64,000 nucleotides of DNA from assembly GCF_900116295.1 (NCBI RefSeq), contig NZ_FPAF01000001.1:929279-993278 (forward strand), given 5' to 3'. The position numbers and the translations under genes are program-made. Below are positions 37,630 to 46,077 of this stretch, one piece after another (position 1 is the stretch's first letter; every line of letters begins with the position of its first letter). This stretch comes from Bacillus sp. 103mf. GTDB lineage: Bacteria; Bacillota; Bacilli; Bacillales; Bacillaceae_G. Under the pieces are notes generated by a model. That model did not search any database and was not told where the DNA came from. It was given only the letters and a program-made list of their open reading frames with translations.

Positions 37630-39405
37630 TTACTTCTCTTCTTTTACTTTTAATTGTAAGTAAAGCTCTTCAAGCTGTGCATCTGCAACTGGGCTTGGCG
37701 CTTCTGTTAATAAGCAGCTTGCGCTTGCTGTTTTCGGGAAGGCAATTGTATCACGAAGGTTTGTACGACCTGCAAGTAACATTACAAGGCGGTCTAAACC
37801 TAATGCAATTCCTCCATGCGGCGGTGTACCGTATTCAAATGCTTCTAATAAGAATCCGAACTGCTCTTGTGCTTCTTCTTGTGAGAAACCAAGTGCTTTG
37901 AACATTTTTTCTTGTACGTCACGCTCGTAAATACGAAGTGATCCGCCGCCAAGCTCATAACCATTTAATACAAGGTCATATGCTTGTGCACGCGCTTTTT
38001 CCGGTGCTGTTTCTAATAGCTCTACATCTTCACGGAATGGCATTGTGAATGGATGATGCGCTGCGAAGTAACGATCCGCATCCTCATCATACTCAAGAAG
38101 CGGCCAATCTGTTACCCATAGGAAGTTAAACTTGCTTTCATCAATTAACTCAAGTTCTTTACCTAGACGTAAACGAAGGGCTCCTAAGCTGTCTGCAACA
38201 ACGCTCTTCTTATCAGCAACGAATAATAATAAATCGCCAGCATTCGCTTCTAACGTGCTCATAAGCGTGTTTGCATCTTCTTCGTTAAAGAATTTCGCGA
38301 TTGGTCCTTTCAAGCCGTCTTCTTCAACTTTTAACCAAGCTAATCCTTTCGCTCCGTATACTTTAACGAATTCTGTTAATGCATCGATATCTTTACGAGA
38401 ATATTTGCTCCCTGCACCTTTTGCATTGATTGCTTTTACTTGTCCACCGCTCTCTACAGCGCTTGTGAACACTTTAAATCCGCAGTCTGCCGCAAACTCT
38501 GATAGATCAATCAGTTCCATCGCAAAGCGTGTATCCGGCTTATCAGAGCCGTAGCGAGCCATTGCATCGGCATATGTCATGCGCGGGAATGGTGCGTTAA
38601 TCTCTACATCTTTTGCTTCTTTCATCACTTTTACCATCATACGTTCCATCATTTCTAGAATTTCTTCTTGCGTTAAGAATGATGTCTCAATGTCGATTTG
38701 TGTAAATTCTGGCTGACGGTCTGCACGTAAGTCTTCATCACGGAAGCAACGTGCTACTTGATAATAACGCTCAAATCCGCCGACCATAAGAAGCTGCTTA
38801 AATAACTGCGGAGATTGCGGCAACGCATAAAATTCGCCTTCATGTACACGGCTTGGTACTAAGTAATCACGAGCTCCTTCTGGTGTACTTTTCGTTAAAA
38901 TTGGTGTTTCTACTTCTAAGAAATCTTCGCTATCTAAGAAGTTACGAATTGTTTTCGTTACGTCGTGACGCATTTTAAATGTGTTGTACATAACAGGGCG
39001 ACGTAAATCTAAATAACGATATTTTAGACGTACATCTTCTGATGCATCCGTATCATCTGTAATCATAATTGGTGTTGTTTTTGCTGCATTTAGTACGTTT
39101 ACTTTTATCGCTTGTACTTCAATACGACCTGTTGCCATATTTTCATTAATTGCACCAGCTGCGCGCTCAACAACTGTACCTTCTACGTGCAGTACGTATT
39201 CACCGCGAATTGTTTCTGCTATTTCTAACGCTTCCTTTGAAGTTTCTGGACTAAATACGACTTGTACAATACCTGTACGGTCACGTAAGTCAATGAAAAT
39301 TAATCCGCCTAAATCACGGCGCTTTTGTACCCAACCTTTTAATTGAACCGTTTGTCCCACAGCTTCTACTGTTACTTTTCCGCATGCATGCGTTCTTTCA
39401 GCCAT
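37630..39405 (-). CDS. aspS: aspartyl-tRNA synthetase
   Basis: A 591-residue bacterial-type class IIb enzyme: N-terminal OB anticodon-binding domain ([20 protein letters not shown]), motif 2 [19 protein letters not shown], the bacterial GAD insertion domain (about 300-410), and motif 3 [30 protein letters not shown] precedes the ATG. It follows hisS by 12 bases and is co-transcribed from the T-box promoter, as in B. subtilis. Confidence 0.98.
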   Translation of the reverse strand: MAERTHACGKVTVEAVGQTVQLKGWVQKRRDLGGLIFIDLRDRTGIVQVVFSPETSKEALEIAETIRGEYVLHVEGTVVERAAGAINENMATGRIEVQAIKVNVLNAAKTTPIMITDDTDASEDVRLKYRYLDLRRPVMYNTFKMRHDVTKTIRNFLDSEDFLEVETPILTKSTPEGARDYLVPSRVHEGEFYALPQSPQLFKQLLMVGGFERYYQVARCFRDEDLRADRQPEFTQIDIETSFLTQEEILEMMERMMVKVMKEAKDVEINAPFPRMTYADAMARYGSDKPDTRFAMELIDLSEFAADCGFKVFTSAVESGGQVKAINAKGAGSKYSRKDIDALTEFVKVYGAKGLAWLKVEEDGLKGPIAKFFNEEDANTLMSTLEANAGDLLLFVADKKSVVADSLGALRLRLGKELELIDESKFNFLWVTDWPLLEYDEDADRYFAAHHPFTMPFREDVELLETAPEKARAQAYDLVLNGYELGGGSLRIYERDVQEKMFKALGFSQEEAQEQFGFLLEAFEYGTPPHGGIALGLDRLVMLLAGRTNLRDTIAFPKTASASCLLTEAPSPVADAQLEELYLQLKVKEEK

Positions 39406-39417
39406 TTCTTTTTCCCC

Positions 39418-40689
39418 CTATAGTGATTTTTCTGCTACATAAGAAGCAAATACATCTAACGCAACTTCTTCTTGTTCGCCCGTTGCCATATCTTTTAAAT
39501 TGATAATACCTTTTTCTAATTCATCATCACCTAATACAGCTACATATTTTGCACTTAGACGATCCGCTGATTTAAACTGCGCCTTCATTTTACGATCTAA
39601 GTAATCTTTCTCAACTGCTAATCCAGCCTTACGAAGGTCAAAGACAATTTTGGCAGCATGATCTTTCGCTTTTTCACCAAGTGCTACAACATAACAATCA
39701 ATATGATGAGCAATTGGTAATTCAATATTCTCAGCCTTCAGCGCCATAATTAAACGTTCGATACTCATCGCAAAACCAATACCAGGCATTTCCGGTCCAC
39801 CGATTTCTTGTACAAGTCCGTTGTAACGACCGCCGCCGCTTAACGTCGTAATCGCCCCAAAACCTTCTGCTTTGCTCATAATTTCAAATACAGTGTGCTG
39901 ATAATAATCTAAACCGCGCACAAGGTTTGGATCTTTCTCAAATGGAATACCCATCATTGTTAATAATTCTTGTACTTTTTCATAGTACACACTTGATTCT
40001 TCGTTTAAGTATTCTGTAATAGATGGCGCTGTGTTCATCAATTCATGATTGCGATCTTTTTTACAATCTAAAATACGAAGTGGGTTTTTCTCTAAACGAG
40101 ATTGGCAATCTGAACAGAACTCACCGATGCGAGGCTCAAAGTGTGCAATTAATGCATCGCGATGCGCTTTACGGCTCGCTGCATCACCTAAGCTATTTAA
40201 CACAACTTTAATATTCTTTAAGCCCATCCCGCGATAAAACTCAACAGCAAGCGCAATAACTTCTGCATCAATTGCTGGGTCATTACTACCAATCGCTTCA
40301 ATACCAAACTGAACAAATTGACGATAGCGTCCTGCTTGTGGTCTTTCATAACGGAACATCTGCCCGATATAATATAATTTTGTCGGCTGCGTAGCGTCGC
40401 CAAACATTTTATTTTCTACATAAGAACGTACAACTGGTGCTGTTCCTTCTGGACGAAGTGTTAAGCTGCGCTCTCCGCGATCTTCGAATGTGTACATTTC
40501 TTTTTGTACGATATCTGTCGTATCCCCAACACCACGTAAAAATAATTCTGTGTGCTCAAAAATCGGTGTACGAATTTCTTTATAGTTGTAACGACGACAA
40601 ATTTCACGTGCTTGCCCTTCAATATACTGCCATAGTTCCACAGTACCAGGAAGGATATCTTGCGTTCCGCGTGGGATTTGAATAGACAT
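39418..40689 (-). CDS. hisS: histidyl-tRNA synthetase
   Basis: A 423-residue class II synthetase. It starts [15 protein letters not shown]; motif 2 is [20 protein letters not shown]; the histidine motifs [15 protein letters not shown] and the motif 3 [15 protein letters not shown] are present, with a C-terminal anticodon domain. GAGGAGGAACTGAAT precedes the ATG. It is the first gene of hisS-aspS, behind a T-box leader. Confidence 0.98.
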   Translation of the reverse strand: MSIQIPRGTQDILPGTVELWQYIEGQAREICRRYNYKEIRTPIFEHTELFLRGVGDTTDIVQKEMYTFEDRGERSLTLRPEGTAPVVRSYVENKMFGDATQPTKLYYIGQMFRYERPQAGRYRQFVQFGIEAIGSNDPAIDAEVIALAVEFYRGMGLKNIKVVLNSLGDAASRKAHRDALIAHFEPRIGEFCSDCQSRLEKNPLRILDCKKDRNHELMNTAPSITEYLNEESSVYYEKVQELLTMMGIPFEKDPNLVRGLDYYQHTVFEIMSKAEGFGAITTLSGGGRYNGLVQEIGGPEMPGIGFAMSIERLIMALKAENIELPIAHHIDCYVVALGEKAKDHAAKIVFDLRKAGLAVEKDYLDRKMKAQFKSADRLSAKYVAVLGDDELEKGIINLKDMATGEQEEVALDVFASYVAEKSL

Positions 40690-40733
40690 ATTCAGTTCCT
40701 CCTCATTTTCTCAATAATAATAAAAATAAAAAA

Positions 40734-41015
40734 ACTCCCGCCTCTACTGATTTTACAGTAGGGACGAGAGTATAATACCCGTGGTGCCACCCTAATTGAA
40801 GCACGTATGCTTCCACTTTTTTAATAACGCTTAAATTGCGTTCGACCTCTACTAAGCACTATGCCGTTCAAGACGAAACCTACAGAGTGTCATTCGATCA
40901 GTCATCATGCAGAAATGTTTTCAGCCCTGGACATTTCCTCTCTTTTCATGTGTCTCTCATCTACTCTTCTCTATCATCGGTTTATAACATATGTAACTGT
41001 AAAAAAATGAATTTG
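40734..41015 (-). promoter_or_regulatory. T-box leader of hisS-aspS
   Basis: The T-box AGGGTGGCACCACGGG is the reverse complement of 40778-40793. Its terminator, ACTCTCGTCCCTACTG against CAGTAGAGGCGGGAGT (40734-40771), is followed by T residues. About 220 bases of leader precede it. It should sense uncharged histidyl and/or aspartyl tRNA; I did not fix the specifier. Confidence 0.92.
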
Positions 41016-41021
41016 TTTACT

Positions 41022-41050
41022 ACTATACGGTTATTCACAATTGTTGTCAA
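41022..41050 (-). promoter_or_regulatory. sigma-A promoter of hisS-aspS
   Basis: Minus strand TTGACA (41045-41050), 17 bp, TATAGT (41022-41027), just after the small gene ending at 41056. Confidence 0.88.
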
Positions 41051-41055
41051 GATTC

Positions 41056-41232
41056 TCAAGAACGTCCAAGGTGTTTCTTTAAAGTTTTCACATCTTTTAA
41101 AGAAATTCCAAATTCAGAAGCAAGTTCTAGCGATGTATTTTGCTGTTCCTTTGAAATAAACTCATGAAAATTCACATTAAACAATTGGTTTGCTCCGTTA
41201 GTAGCAGAGTTTCCCTTTTCATTCATACGCAT
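41056..41232 (-). CDS. small helix-turn-helix-like protein upstream of hisS
   Basis: A 58-residue protein beginning MRMNEKGNSATNG and ending ELASEFGISLKDVKTLKKHL, a segment that looks like a sigma-region-4 or Xre-type helix-turn-helix. GAGGGATATACGT precedes ATG 41232. B. subtilis has the small gene yrzK near this place; identity with it is possible but unproven. The hisS -35 box lies just past its stop codon. Confidence 0.6.
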   Translation of the reverse strand: MRMNEKGNSATNGANQLFNVNFHEFISKEQQNTSLELASEFGISLKDVKTLKKHLGRS

Positions 41233-41306
41233 ACGTATATCCCTCACATTCAAATAGTGGAATTCTAATGACTAGTGTTCCATATTGATATGGAGGTTAT
41301 ACACTA

Positions 41307-41555
41307 TTGCCAAAAGGAGTCATCGCCTATTCCCTAACTGAATGCCCGCCTATTTTGGGAGAATACATATGCGAGCGTTTTATCAAAATCGTTTTCTTTA
41401 TCAAATTACTGCAATTACTAACTTTTACTGGCATCTTTGATGTGGATGATATTATTTTGAACACTAGCGGCGCATTAATCGGCTACAGCATTTATATTGG
41501 CATGAAAAAATTATGGATTCGCTATAAGCGTACTAATAAAACCATCTCATTTTGA
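41307..41555 (+). pseudogene. VanZ-like protein, C-terminal remnant
   Basis: An 82-codon frame whose middle, LLQLLTFTGIFDVDDIILNT, and SGALIGYSIYIGMKKL match the C-terminal helix-loop-helix of VanZ-like proteins (usual length about 150-200). The N-terminal membrane part is missing and is replaced by unrelated sequence. A TTG start with GGAGG 10 bases upstream could still allow translation. Probably decayed by an internal deletion. Confidence 0.65.
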
Positions 41556-41613
41556 TGATAAGGTGGCTTTTCTTGTGTCGAATATGATCGAAAGATCTTT
41601 ATTTCGTGTCGAA

Positions 41614-41685
41614 TCGCCGATATATTGCAAAAGTCGCCGATAAATGATACATTTGCGCTGATATATCGAAAAAAGCGCCGATATA
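41614..41685 (+). repeat. four CGCYGATA motifs at 20-21-bp spacing
   Basis: CGCCGATATA (41615), CGCCGATAAA (41635), CGCTGATATA (41656) and CGCCGATATA (41676) recur at near-helical spacing directly before a bcr1 copy. An apparent minus-strand frame across it is probably not a gene. Confidence 0.6.
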
Positions 41686-41754
41686 GTTGTAGCCATGAAA
41701 AATCTTTGAGTCCTTCAGCAGATTTTTGAAAAATAAAAGTCATCGGCTAGTTCG

Positions 41755-42033
41755 ATAAAGTGAAACTTCCATCAGTGGAGAGTTTTTTCATCTCCCACTG
41801 ATGGAAAGCCCGCCCAATCGGGCTTTTACGGGCAGTTATCCCCCACCTATCTTCTTTAGAAAAGCGGAAGCGGCTCGCTCAGAAACGCAGGACGCCCACG
41901 TCCCTGACAAAGAGGCGCTTTTTGCCTCGTCGGAGGGGGCGAAACGACCGGAGATTCTAGCCGCTAGAACTGGACAACGTTTCTCTCTGAATCTTGAGGT
42001 GGGGGTCTTACTGCCCACAAATAGCGGGATGAA
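41755..42033 (-). mobile_element. bcr1 element, long form with internal module
   Basis: Core 41760-42028 (269 bp) runs from GTGAAAC to GCGGG, flanked by ATAAA (left) and ATGAA (right, one mismatch). About 135 bp (near 41854-41989) that short copies lack lies at the apex of the central hairpin, starting AGAAAAGCGGAAGCGGCTCG and ending ACAACGTTTCTCTC. With 41556-41754 it fills the gap before the next gene. Confidence 0.88.
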
Positions 42034-42071
42034 TGTTCAAACACGTATGTCTCATTTCGTTCACTTTCCAA

Positions 42072-42473
42072 TTAATCCTCTTTCCATATCTCTTCTATAT
42101 GCTCTTCCAACTCTAGCAAAACTTCCTTGACCGATTCCTCCACTAATTCTCCCGTAATTTTGCATCCAGGTATGTTTTTAGAAACAGGCATACCAAGCCA
42201 CGTTCGTTCGCATTTCCAAATTGTAATCATATATAAATCAAGTAATTCATCATCTTCTTCTGTTATTCCTATAACAACAACAGAATTGTATCCAGGAGTA
42301 AAATGATTTTCTCCCTCTATCTCAAGTCCTGCACCGAAATCTATATTTTTTTCTGCGAACACGGATTTATATTTTTTTAACAATAAAGCGATGGGTTCCT
42401 TTAAGGACTCTTCTATCTCCTTTATCTGTGCTAATAAACTTGGTGAAAATTCTTTGTAGGAATACTTCATCAT
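42072..42473 (-). CDS. hypothetical acidic protein
   Basis: A 133-residue soluble protein, MMKYSYKEFSPSLLAQIKEI at the start and KEVLLELEEHIEEIWKED at the end, with a beta-rich middle (NSVVVIGITEEDDELLDLYM). No signal peptide or membrane segment. AGAAGGTG precedes the ATG pair; an in-frame GTG three codons earlier overlaps that site. The B. subtilis region has no counterpart I recall, so it is probably accessory. Family not recognised. Confidence 0.7.
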   Translation of the reverse strand: MMKYSYKEFSPSLLAQIKEIEESLKEPIALLLKKYKSVFAEKNIDFGAGLEIEGENHFTPGYNSVVVIGITEEDDELLDLYMITIWKCERTWLGMPVSKNIPGCKITGELVEESVKEVLLELEEHIEEIWKED

Positions 42474-42631
42474 ATCGAACACCTTCTATATGATCTAATC
42501 GATAACGACAATAAATGGAAATATCATTTAAAGAAATTTTTTACGATTAACTTTTCATATTCTCTATTCATCGTATCACTCCCCCTTTCCATTATACAAT
42601 AGACCAATTGTGCATATGTTTTAAACAAATC

Positions 42632-42663
42632 AAAAAGAGAGGGGAACATATCCCCTCTCTTCT
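42632..42663 (-). terminator. rel-dtd operon terminator
   Basis: AGAGAGGGGA, ACATA loop, TCCCCTCTCT: 10-bp perfect stem with flanking A and T residues, 8 bases after dtd. Confidence 0.92.
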
Positions 42664-42670
42664 ACTATTA

Positions 42671-43111
42671 TTATTTACTCTCTACAATCAATGTCACCGG
42701 ACCATCATTAATAAGCTGAACGTCCATCATCGCCCCAAATTGTCCTGTTTCTACGTGCAGTCCTCGCTTGCGAAGTTCTTCGTTAAAGAAGTCGTATAAA
42801 CGTTCTGCGTAGTCGGGTTTTGCTGCATCCATAAAGTTTGGTCTTCTCCCTTTTCGGCAATCTCCGTATAACGTGAACTGTGAAATGGAAAGAACTTGTC
42901 CCCCAACATCTAATACAGAATGGTTCATTTTTTCGTTTTCGTCTTCAAAAATGCGTAAGTTTGCAATTTTTTCAGCGATATACGTTGCATCTTTTTCTGT
43001 ATCTTCATGGGTAATTCCAACTAATAGTGTTAAGCCGAAAGGAATTTGTCCTACAACTTCACCTTTTACTGTTACAGATGCTTCTTTTGATCGTTGTAAG
43101 ACAACTCTCAT
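42671..43111 (-). CDS. dtd: D-aminoacyl-tRNA deacylase
   Basis: A 146-residue protein starting [15 protein letters not shown], with the active-site motif [20 protein letters not shown] and the C-terminal [12 protein letters not shown], the gating Gly-Pro motif of Dtd. It removes D-amino acids and glycine from mischarged tRNA. AAGGAGTGAAGAGAA precedes the ATG; it lies 16 bases after rel, as in B. subtilis. Confidence 0.96.
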   Translation of the reverse strand: MRVVLQRSKEASVTVKGEVVGQIPFGLTLLVGITHEDTEKDATYIAEKIANLRIFEDENEKMNHSVLDVGGQVLSISQFTLYGDCRKGRRPNFMDAAKPDYAERLYDFFNEELRKRGLHVETGQFGAMMDVQLINDGPVTLIVESK

Positions 43112-43127
43112 TTCTCTTCACTCCTTA

Positions 43128-45311
43128 TTAATGCATCATGCGGCGCACCGCATAAATTTCTGGAACTCGTTTAATACGCTCGACAACTTTTTTCAAATGC
43201 TGTAAGTTACGAATCGAAATAGACATATGAATAGTCGCCATTTTGTTGCGGTCGCTTCTTCCTGAAACAGCCGAAATGTATGTTTTCGTTTCTGTTACAG
43301 CTTGCAATACTTCATTTAATAAACCACGGCGGTCATATCCTGAAATTTCAATATCAACGTTGTATTCAATTTCTTTTTCTGGGCTGCCTTCCCATTCTAC
43401 TTCTAACAACCTAACCTGCGCTTCTTCTGTATGAACATTTACACAGTCGGTACGATGAATGGATACACCACGGCCCTTTGTAATATAGCCAATGATATCA
43501 TCACCTGGAACTGGATTACAGCACTTTGATAAACGAATAAGTAAATTATCCGCTCCGCTTACTTTCACACCAGAATCCCATTTGCGAATTTTCATCGGTT
43601 TTCGAACTTCTTTTACTTCTGTTAACTCTTCCTCTTCGCGTTGTTTACGGAATTTATCTGTTAGACGTGTGACAATTTGCGATGCAGTAATGCCATTATA
43701 CCCAACAGCTGCAAACATATCTTCTTCGTTTGCAAAATTAAATTTCTCAGCAACGCGCTTTAAGTTATCAGATGCTAATACTTCTTTCATCTCATACTCA
43801 AGGCCTCGCACCTCTTTTTCAACAAGCTCGCGGCCTTTTTCAATATTTTCATCACGGCGCTGCTTTTTGAAAAATTGACGAATTTTATTTTTCGCATGCG
43901 ATGTTTGCGCTAATTTCACCCAATCCTGACTCGGACCGTATGAATGTTTAGATGTTAAAATTTCAATGATGTCACCTGTTTTTAACTTGTAATCTAAAGT
44001 AACCATTTTACCGTTTACTTTTGCACCAATCGTTTTATTCCCGATTTCAGAGTGAACGCGGTAAGCAAAGTCAATTGGAACAGAGCCAAGTGGCAGTTCC
44101 ATGACATCTCCTTTTGGTGTAAAAACGAACACCATATCAGAGAATAAATCAATTTTTAATGATTCCATAAACTCTTCTGCATTCGATGCTTCATTTTGCC
44201 ATTCTAAAATTTGACGGAACCATGTTAATTTTTTCTCAAGCGTACCTGTTGTTTCAGCCGTTTTTCCTTCTTTATATGCCCAGTGTGCTGCAATTCCGTA
44301 TTCAGCAATTTCATGCATTTCTTTCGTACGAATTTGCACTTCAAGCGGATCGCCTTTCGGTCCAATTACTGTCGTATGCAGCGACTGATATAAGTTCGCT
44401 TTTGGCATTGCGATATAATCTTTAAAACGTCCCGGCATTGGCTTCCAGCACGTATGAATAATACCCAGAACGGCATAACAATCTTTAATACTATTTACGA
44501 CAACACGAACAGCTAACAAATCGTAAATTTCATTGAATTGTTTATTTTGCATCGCCATTTTTCGGTAAATGCTATAAATATGCTTTGGACGACCAGAAAT
44601 CTCTGGTTGAATCGCGACTTCTTTTAATTTGTCACGAATTTCCGTCATAACTTCATCTAAATATTCTTCGCGTTCTGCACGCTTACGTTTCATTAAGTTG
44701 ACAATACGATAATATTGCTGCGGATTTAAATAACGAAGCGACGTATCTTCTAATTCCCACTTAATCGTATTAATTCCGAGCCTGTGTGCTAATGGGGCGA
44801 AAATTTCTAATGTTTCATTTGCAATGCGGCGCTGTTTTTCTTGCGGTAAATGTTTCAATGTTCGCATATTGTGAAGTCGGTCTGCAAGCTTAATTAAAAT
44901 AACACGGATATCTTGCGCCATTGCGATAAACATTTTTCGATGATTTTCTGCCTGCTGCTGTTCATGAGATTTGTATTTAATTTTCCCAAGCTTCGTTACA
45001 CCATCAACAAGCATCGCAATCTCTTTTGTAAATTCACGTTCAATATCTTCTAATGTTACATCTGTATCTTCTACTACATCATGTAAAAAACCTGCTGATA
45101 CAGTAGACGGATCCATGTGTAAATCCACTAAAATTCCTGCTACTTGAATAGGATGGATAATATATGGTTCACCTGATTTTCGGTATTGCTCGCTATGCGC
45201 TGCACGTGCAAATTCATAAGCGCGCGCAACAAGATCGATATCATCATCGTGTAAATATTGCCCTGCTTTCTCCAGTACCTGCTCAGCTGTTAGTACTTGT
45301 TCATTCGCCAT
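43128..45311 (-). CDS. relA: bifunctional (p)ppGpp synthetase/hydrolase Rel
   Basis: A 727-residue long RSH enzyme. The HD hydrolase domain includes YIIHPIQVAGILVDLHMD and FLHDVVEDTDVT; both key histidine-aspartate pairs are intact, so it should also degrade (p)ppGpp. The synthetase domain follows (about 220-340), then TGS (VPIDFAYRVHSEIGNKTIGA), a zinc-finger-like segment (LSKCCNPVPGDDIIGYI) and a C-terminal ACT domain. It senses amino-acid starvation on the ribosome. AAAAGGTGATTAG precedes the ATG. Confidence 0.97.
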   Translation of the reverse strand: MANEQVLTAEQVLEKAGQYLHDDDIDLVARAYEFARAAHSEQYRKSGEPYIIHPIQVAGILVDLHMDPSTVSAGFLHDVVEDTDVTLEDIEREFTKEIAMLVDGVTKLGKIKYKSHEQQQAENHRKMFIAMAQDIRVILIKLADRLHNMRTLKHLPQEKQRRIANETLEIFAPLAHRLGINTIKWELEDTSLRYLNPQQYYRIVNLMKRKRAEREEYLDEVMTEIRDKLKEVAIQPEISGRPKHIYSIYRKMAMQNKQFNEIYDLLAVRVVVNSIKDCYAVLGIIHTCWKPMPGRFKDYIAMPKANLYQSLHTTVIGPKGDPLEVQIRTKEMHEIAEYGIAAHWAYKEGKTAETTGTLEKKLTWFRQILEWQNEASNAEEFMESLKIDLFSDMVFVFTPKGDVMELPLGSVPIDFAYRVHSEIGNKTIGAKVNGKMVTLDYKLKTGDIIEILTSKHSYGPSQDWVKLAQTSHAKNKIRQFFKKQRRDENIEKGRELVEKEVRGLEYEMKEVLASDNLKRVAEKFNFANEEDMFAAVGYNGITASQIVTRLTDKFRKQREEEELTEVKEVRKPMKIRKWDSGVKVSGADNLLIRLSKCCNPVPGDDIIGYITKGRGVSIHRTDCVNVHTEEAQVRLLEVEWEGSPEKEIEYNVDIEISGYDRRGLLNEVLQAVTETKTYISAVSGRSDRNKMATIHMSISIRNLQHLKKVVERIKRVPEIYAVRRMMH

Positions 45312-45462
45312 CTAATCACCTTTTATTGAAGATTCATAATCTTTTTCCTTGCCAATTAGAATAATTTTTATCTTACCATTATAACGTAATGAGTGTGAAT
45401 TGTGAAAAGGAAAAGATTTCACAGACATTTCACTTTACTTTTTTTCGATACATATATAAAAA

Positions 45463-45493
45463 TACCCGATCCTCTCAAAGAGATTCACGGGTA
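45463..45493 (-). terminator. apt terminator
   Basis: TACCCG...CGGGTA outer pairing with CTCT/AGAG inside; hairpin 25 bases after the apt stop, T-rich on the minus strand. Confidence 0.75.
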
Positions 45494-45517
45494 CTCCGCA
45501 TGTCGTCCTGTTTACGA

Positions 45518-46030
45518 TTAATATTTTTCTAATACTAATACGTCATAGCCATCTAACATTTTACGGCCATCTAAGTAAGTAAGCTCTACTAAAAATGCGA
45601 TACCTGCAACAACACCGCCAAGTTCTTCTACCAGCTTAATTGTCGCTTCGATTGTTCCGCCTGTAGCTAATAAGTCATCTGTAATTAATACGCGTTGACC
45701 TGGTTTGATTGCATCTTTATGAATTGTTAACACATCTTTACCATACTCTTTACCGTAATCTACTTTGATTACTTCGCGTGGTAATTTACCTAATTTACGA
45801 ACCGGTGCAAATCCTACTTCTAATGCGTAAGAAACTGGACATCCGATAATAAAACCACGTGCTTCTGGTCCTACTACAAGGTCGATACTTCTTTCTTTTG
45901 CATACGCAACGATTGCATCTGTTGCTGCTTTATATGCTTTTCCATCGTTCATTAAAGGTGTGATATCTTTAAAGACAATACCTTCTTTCGGATAATCTGG
46001 TACGATTGCAATATGTTGCTTGAAATCCAT
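45518..46030 (-). CDS. apt: adenine phosphoribosyltransferase
   Basis: A 170-residue type I PRTase: [19 protein letters not shown], the PRPP loop [20 protein letters not shown], and [19 protein letters not shown]. It salvages adenine to AMP. CGAGGAGGATTCATAAAT precedes the ATG. The recJ-apt-rel order is the conserved Firmicutes arrangement. Confidence 0.97.
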   Translation of the reverse strand: MDFKQHIAIVPDYPKEGIVFKDITPLMNDGKAYKAATDAIVAYAKERSIDLVVGPEARGFIIGCPVSYALEVGFAPVRKLGKLPREVIKVDYGKEYGKDVLTIHKDAIKPGQRVLITDDLLATGGTIEATIKLVEELGGVVAGIAFLVELTYLDGRKMLDGYDVLVLEKY

Positions 46031-46077
46031 ATTTATGAATCCTCCTCGAATTTAAAAGAGTTGTAAATACAAGTCCT

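Noticed and set aside
41522-41743. 73-codon minus-strand frame
   Set aside because: Spans the phased CGCYGATA repeats and the vanZ remnant; no clear ribosome binding site or domain.
41801-42130. 109-codon frame across bcr1
   Set aside because: Entirely repeat sequence plus the antisense of the next gene; no ribosome binding site.
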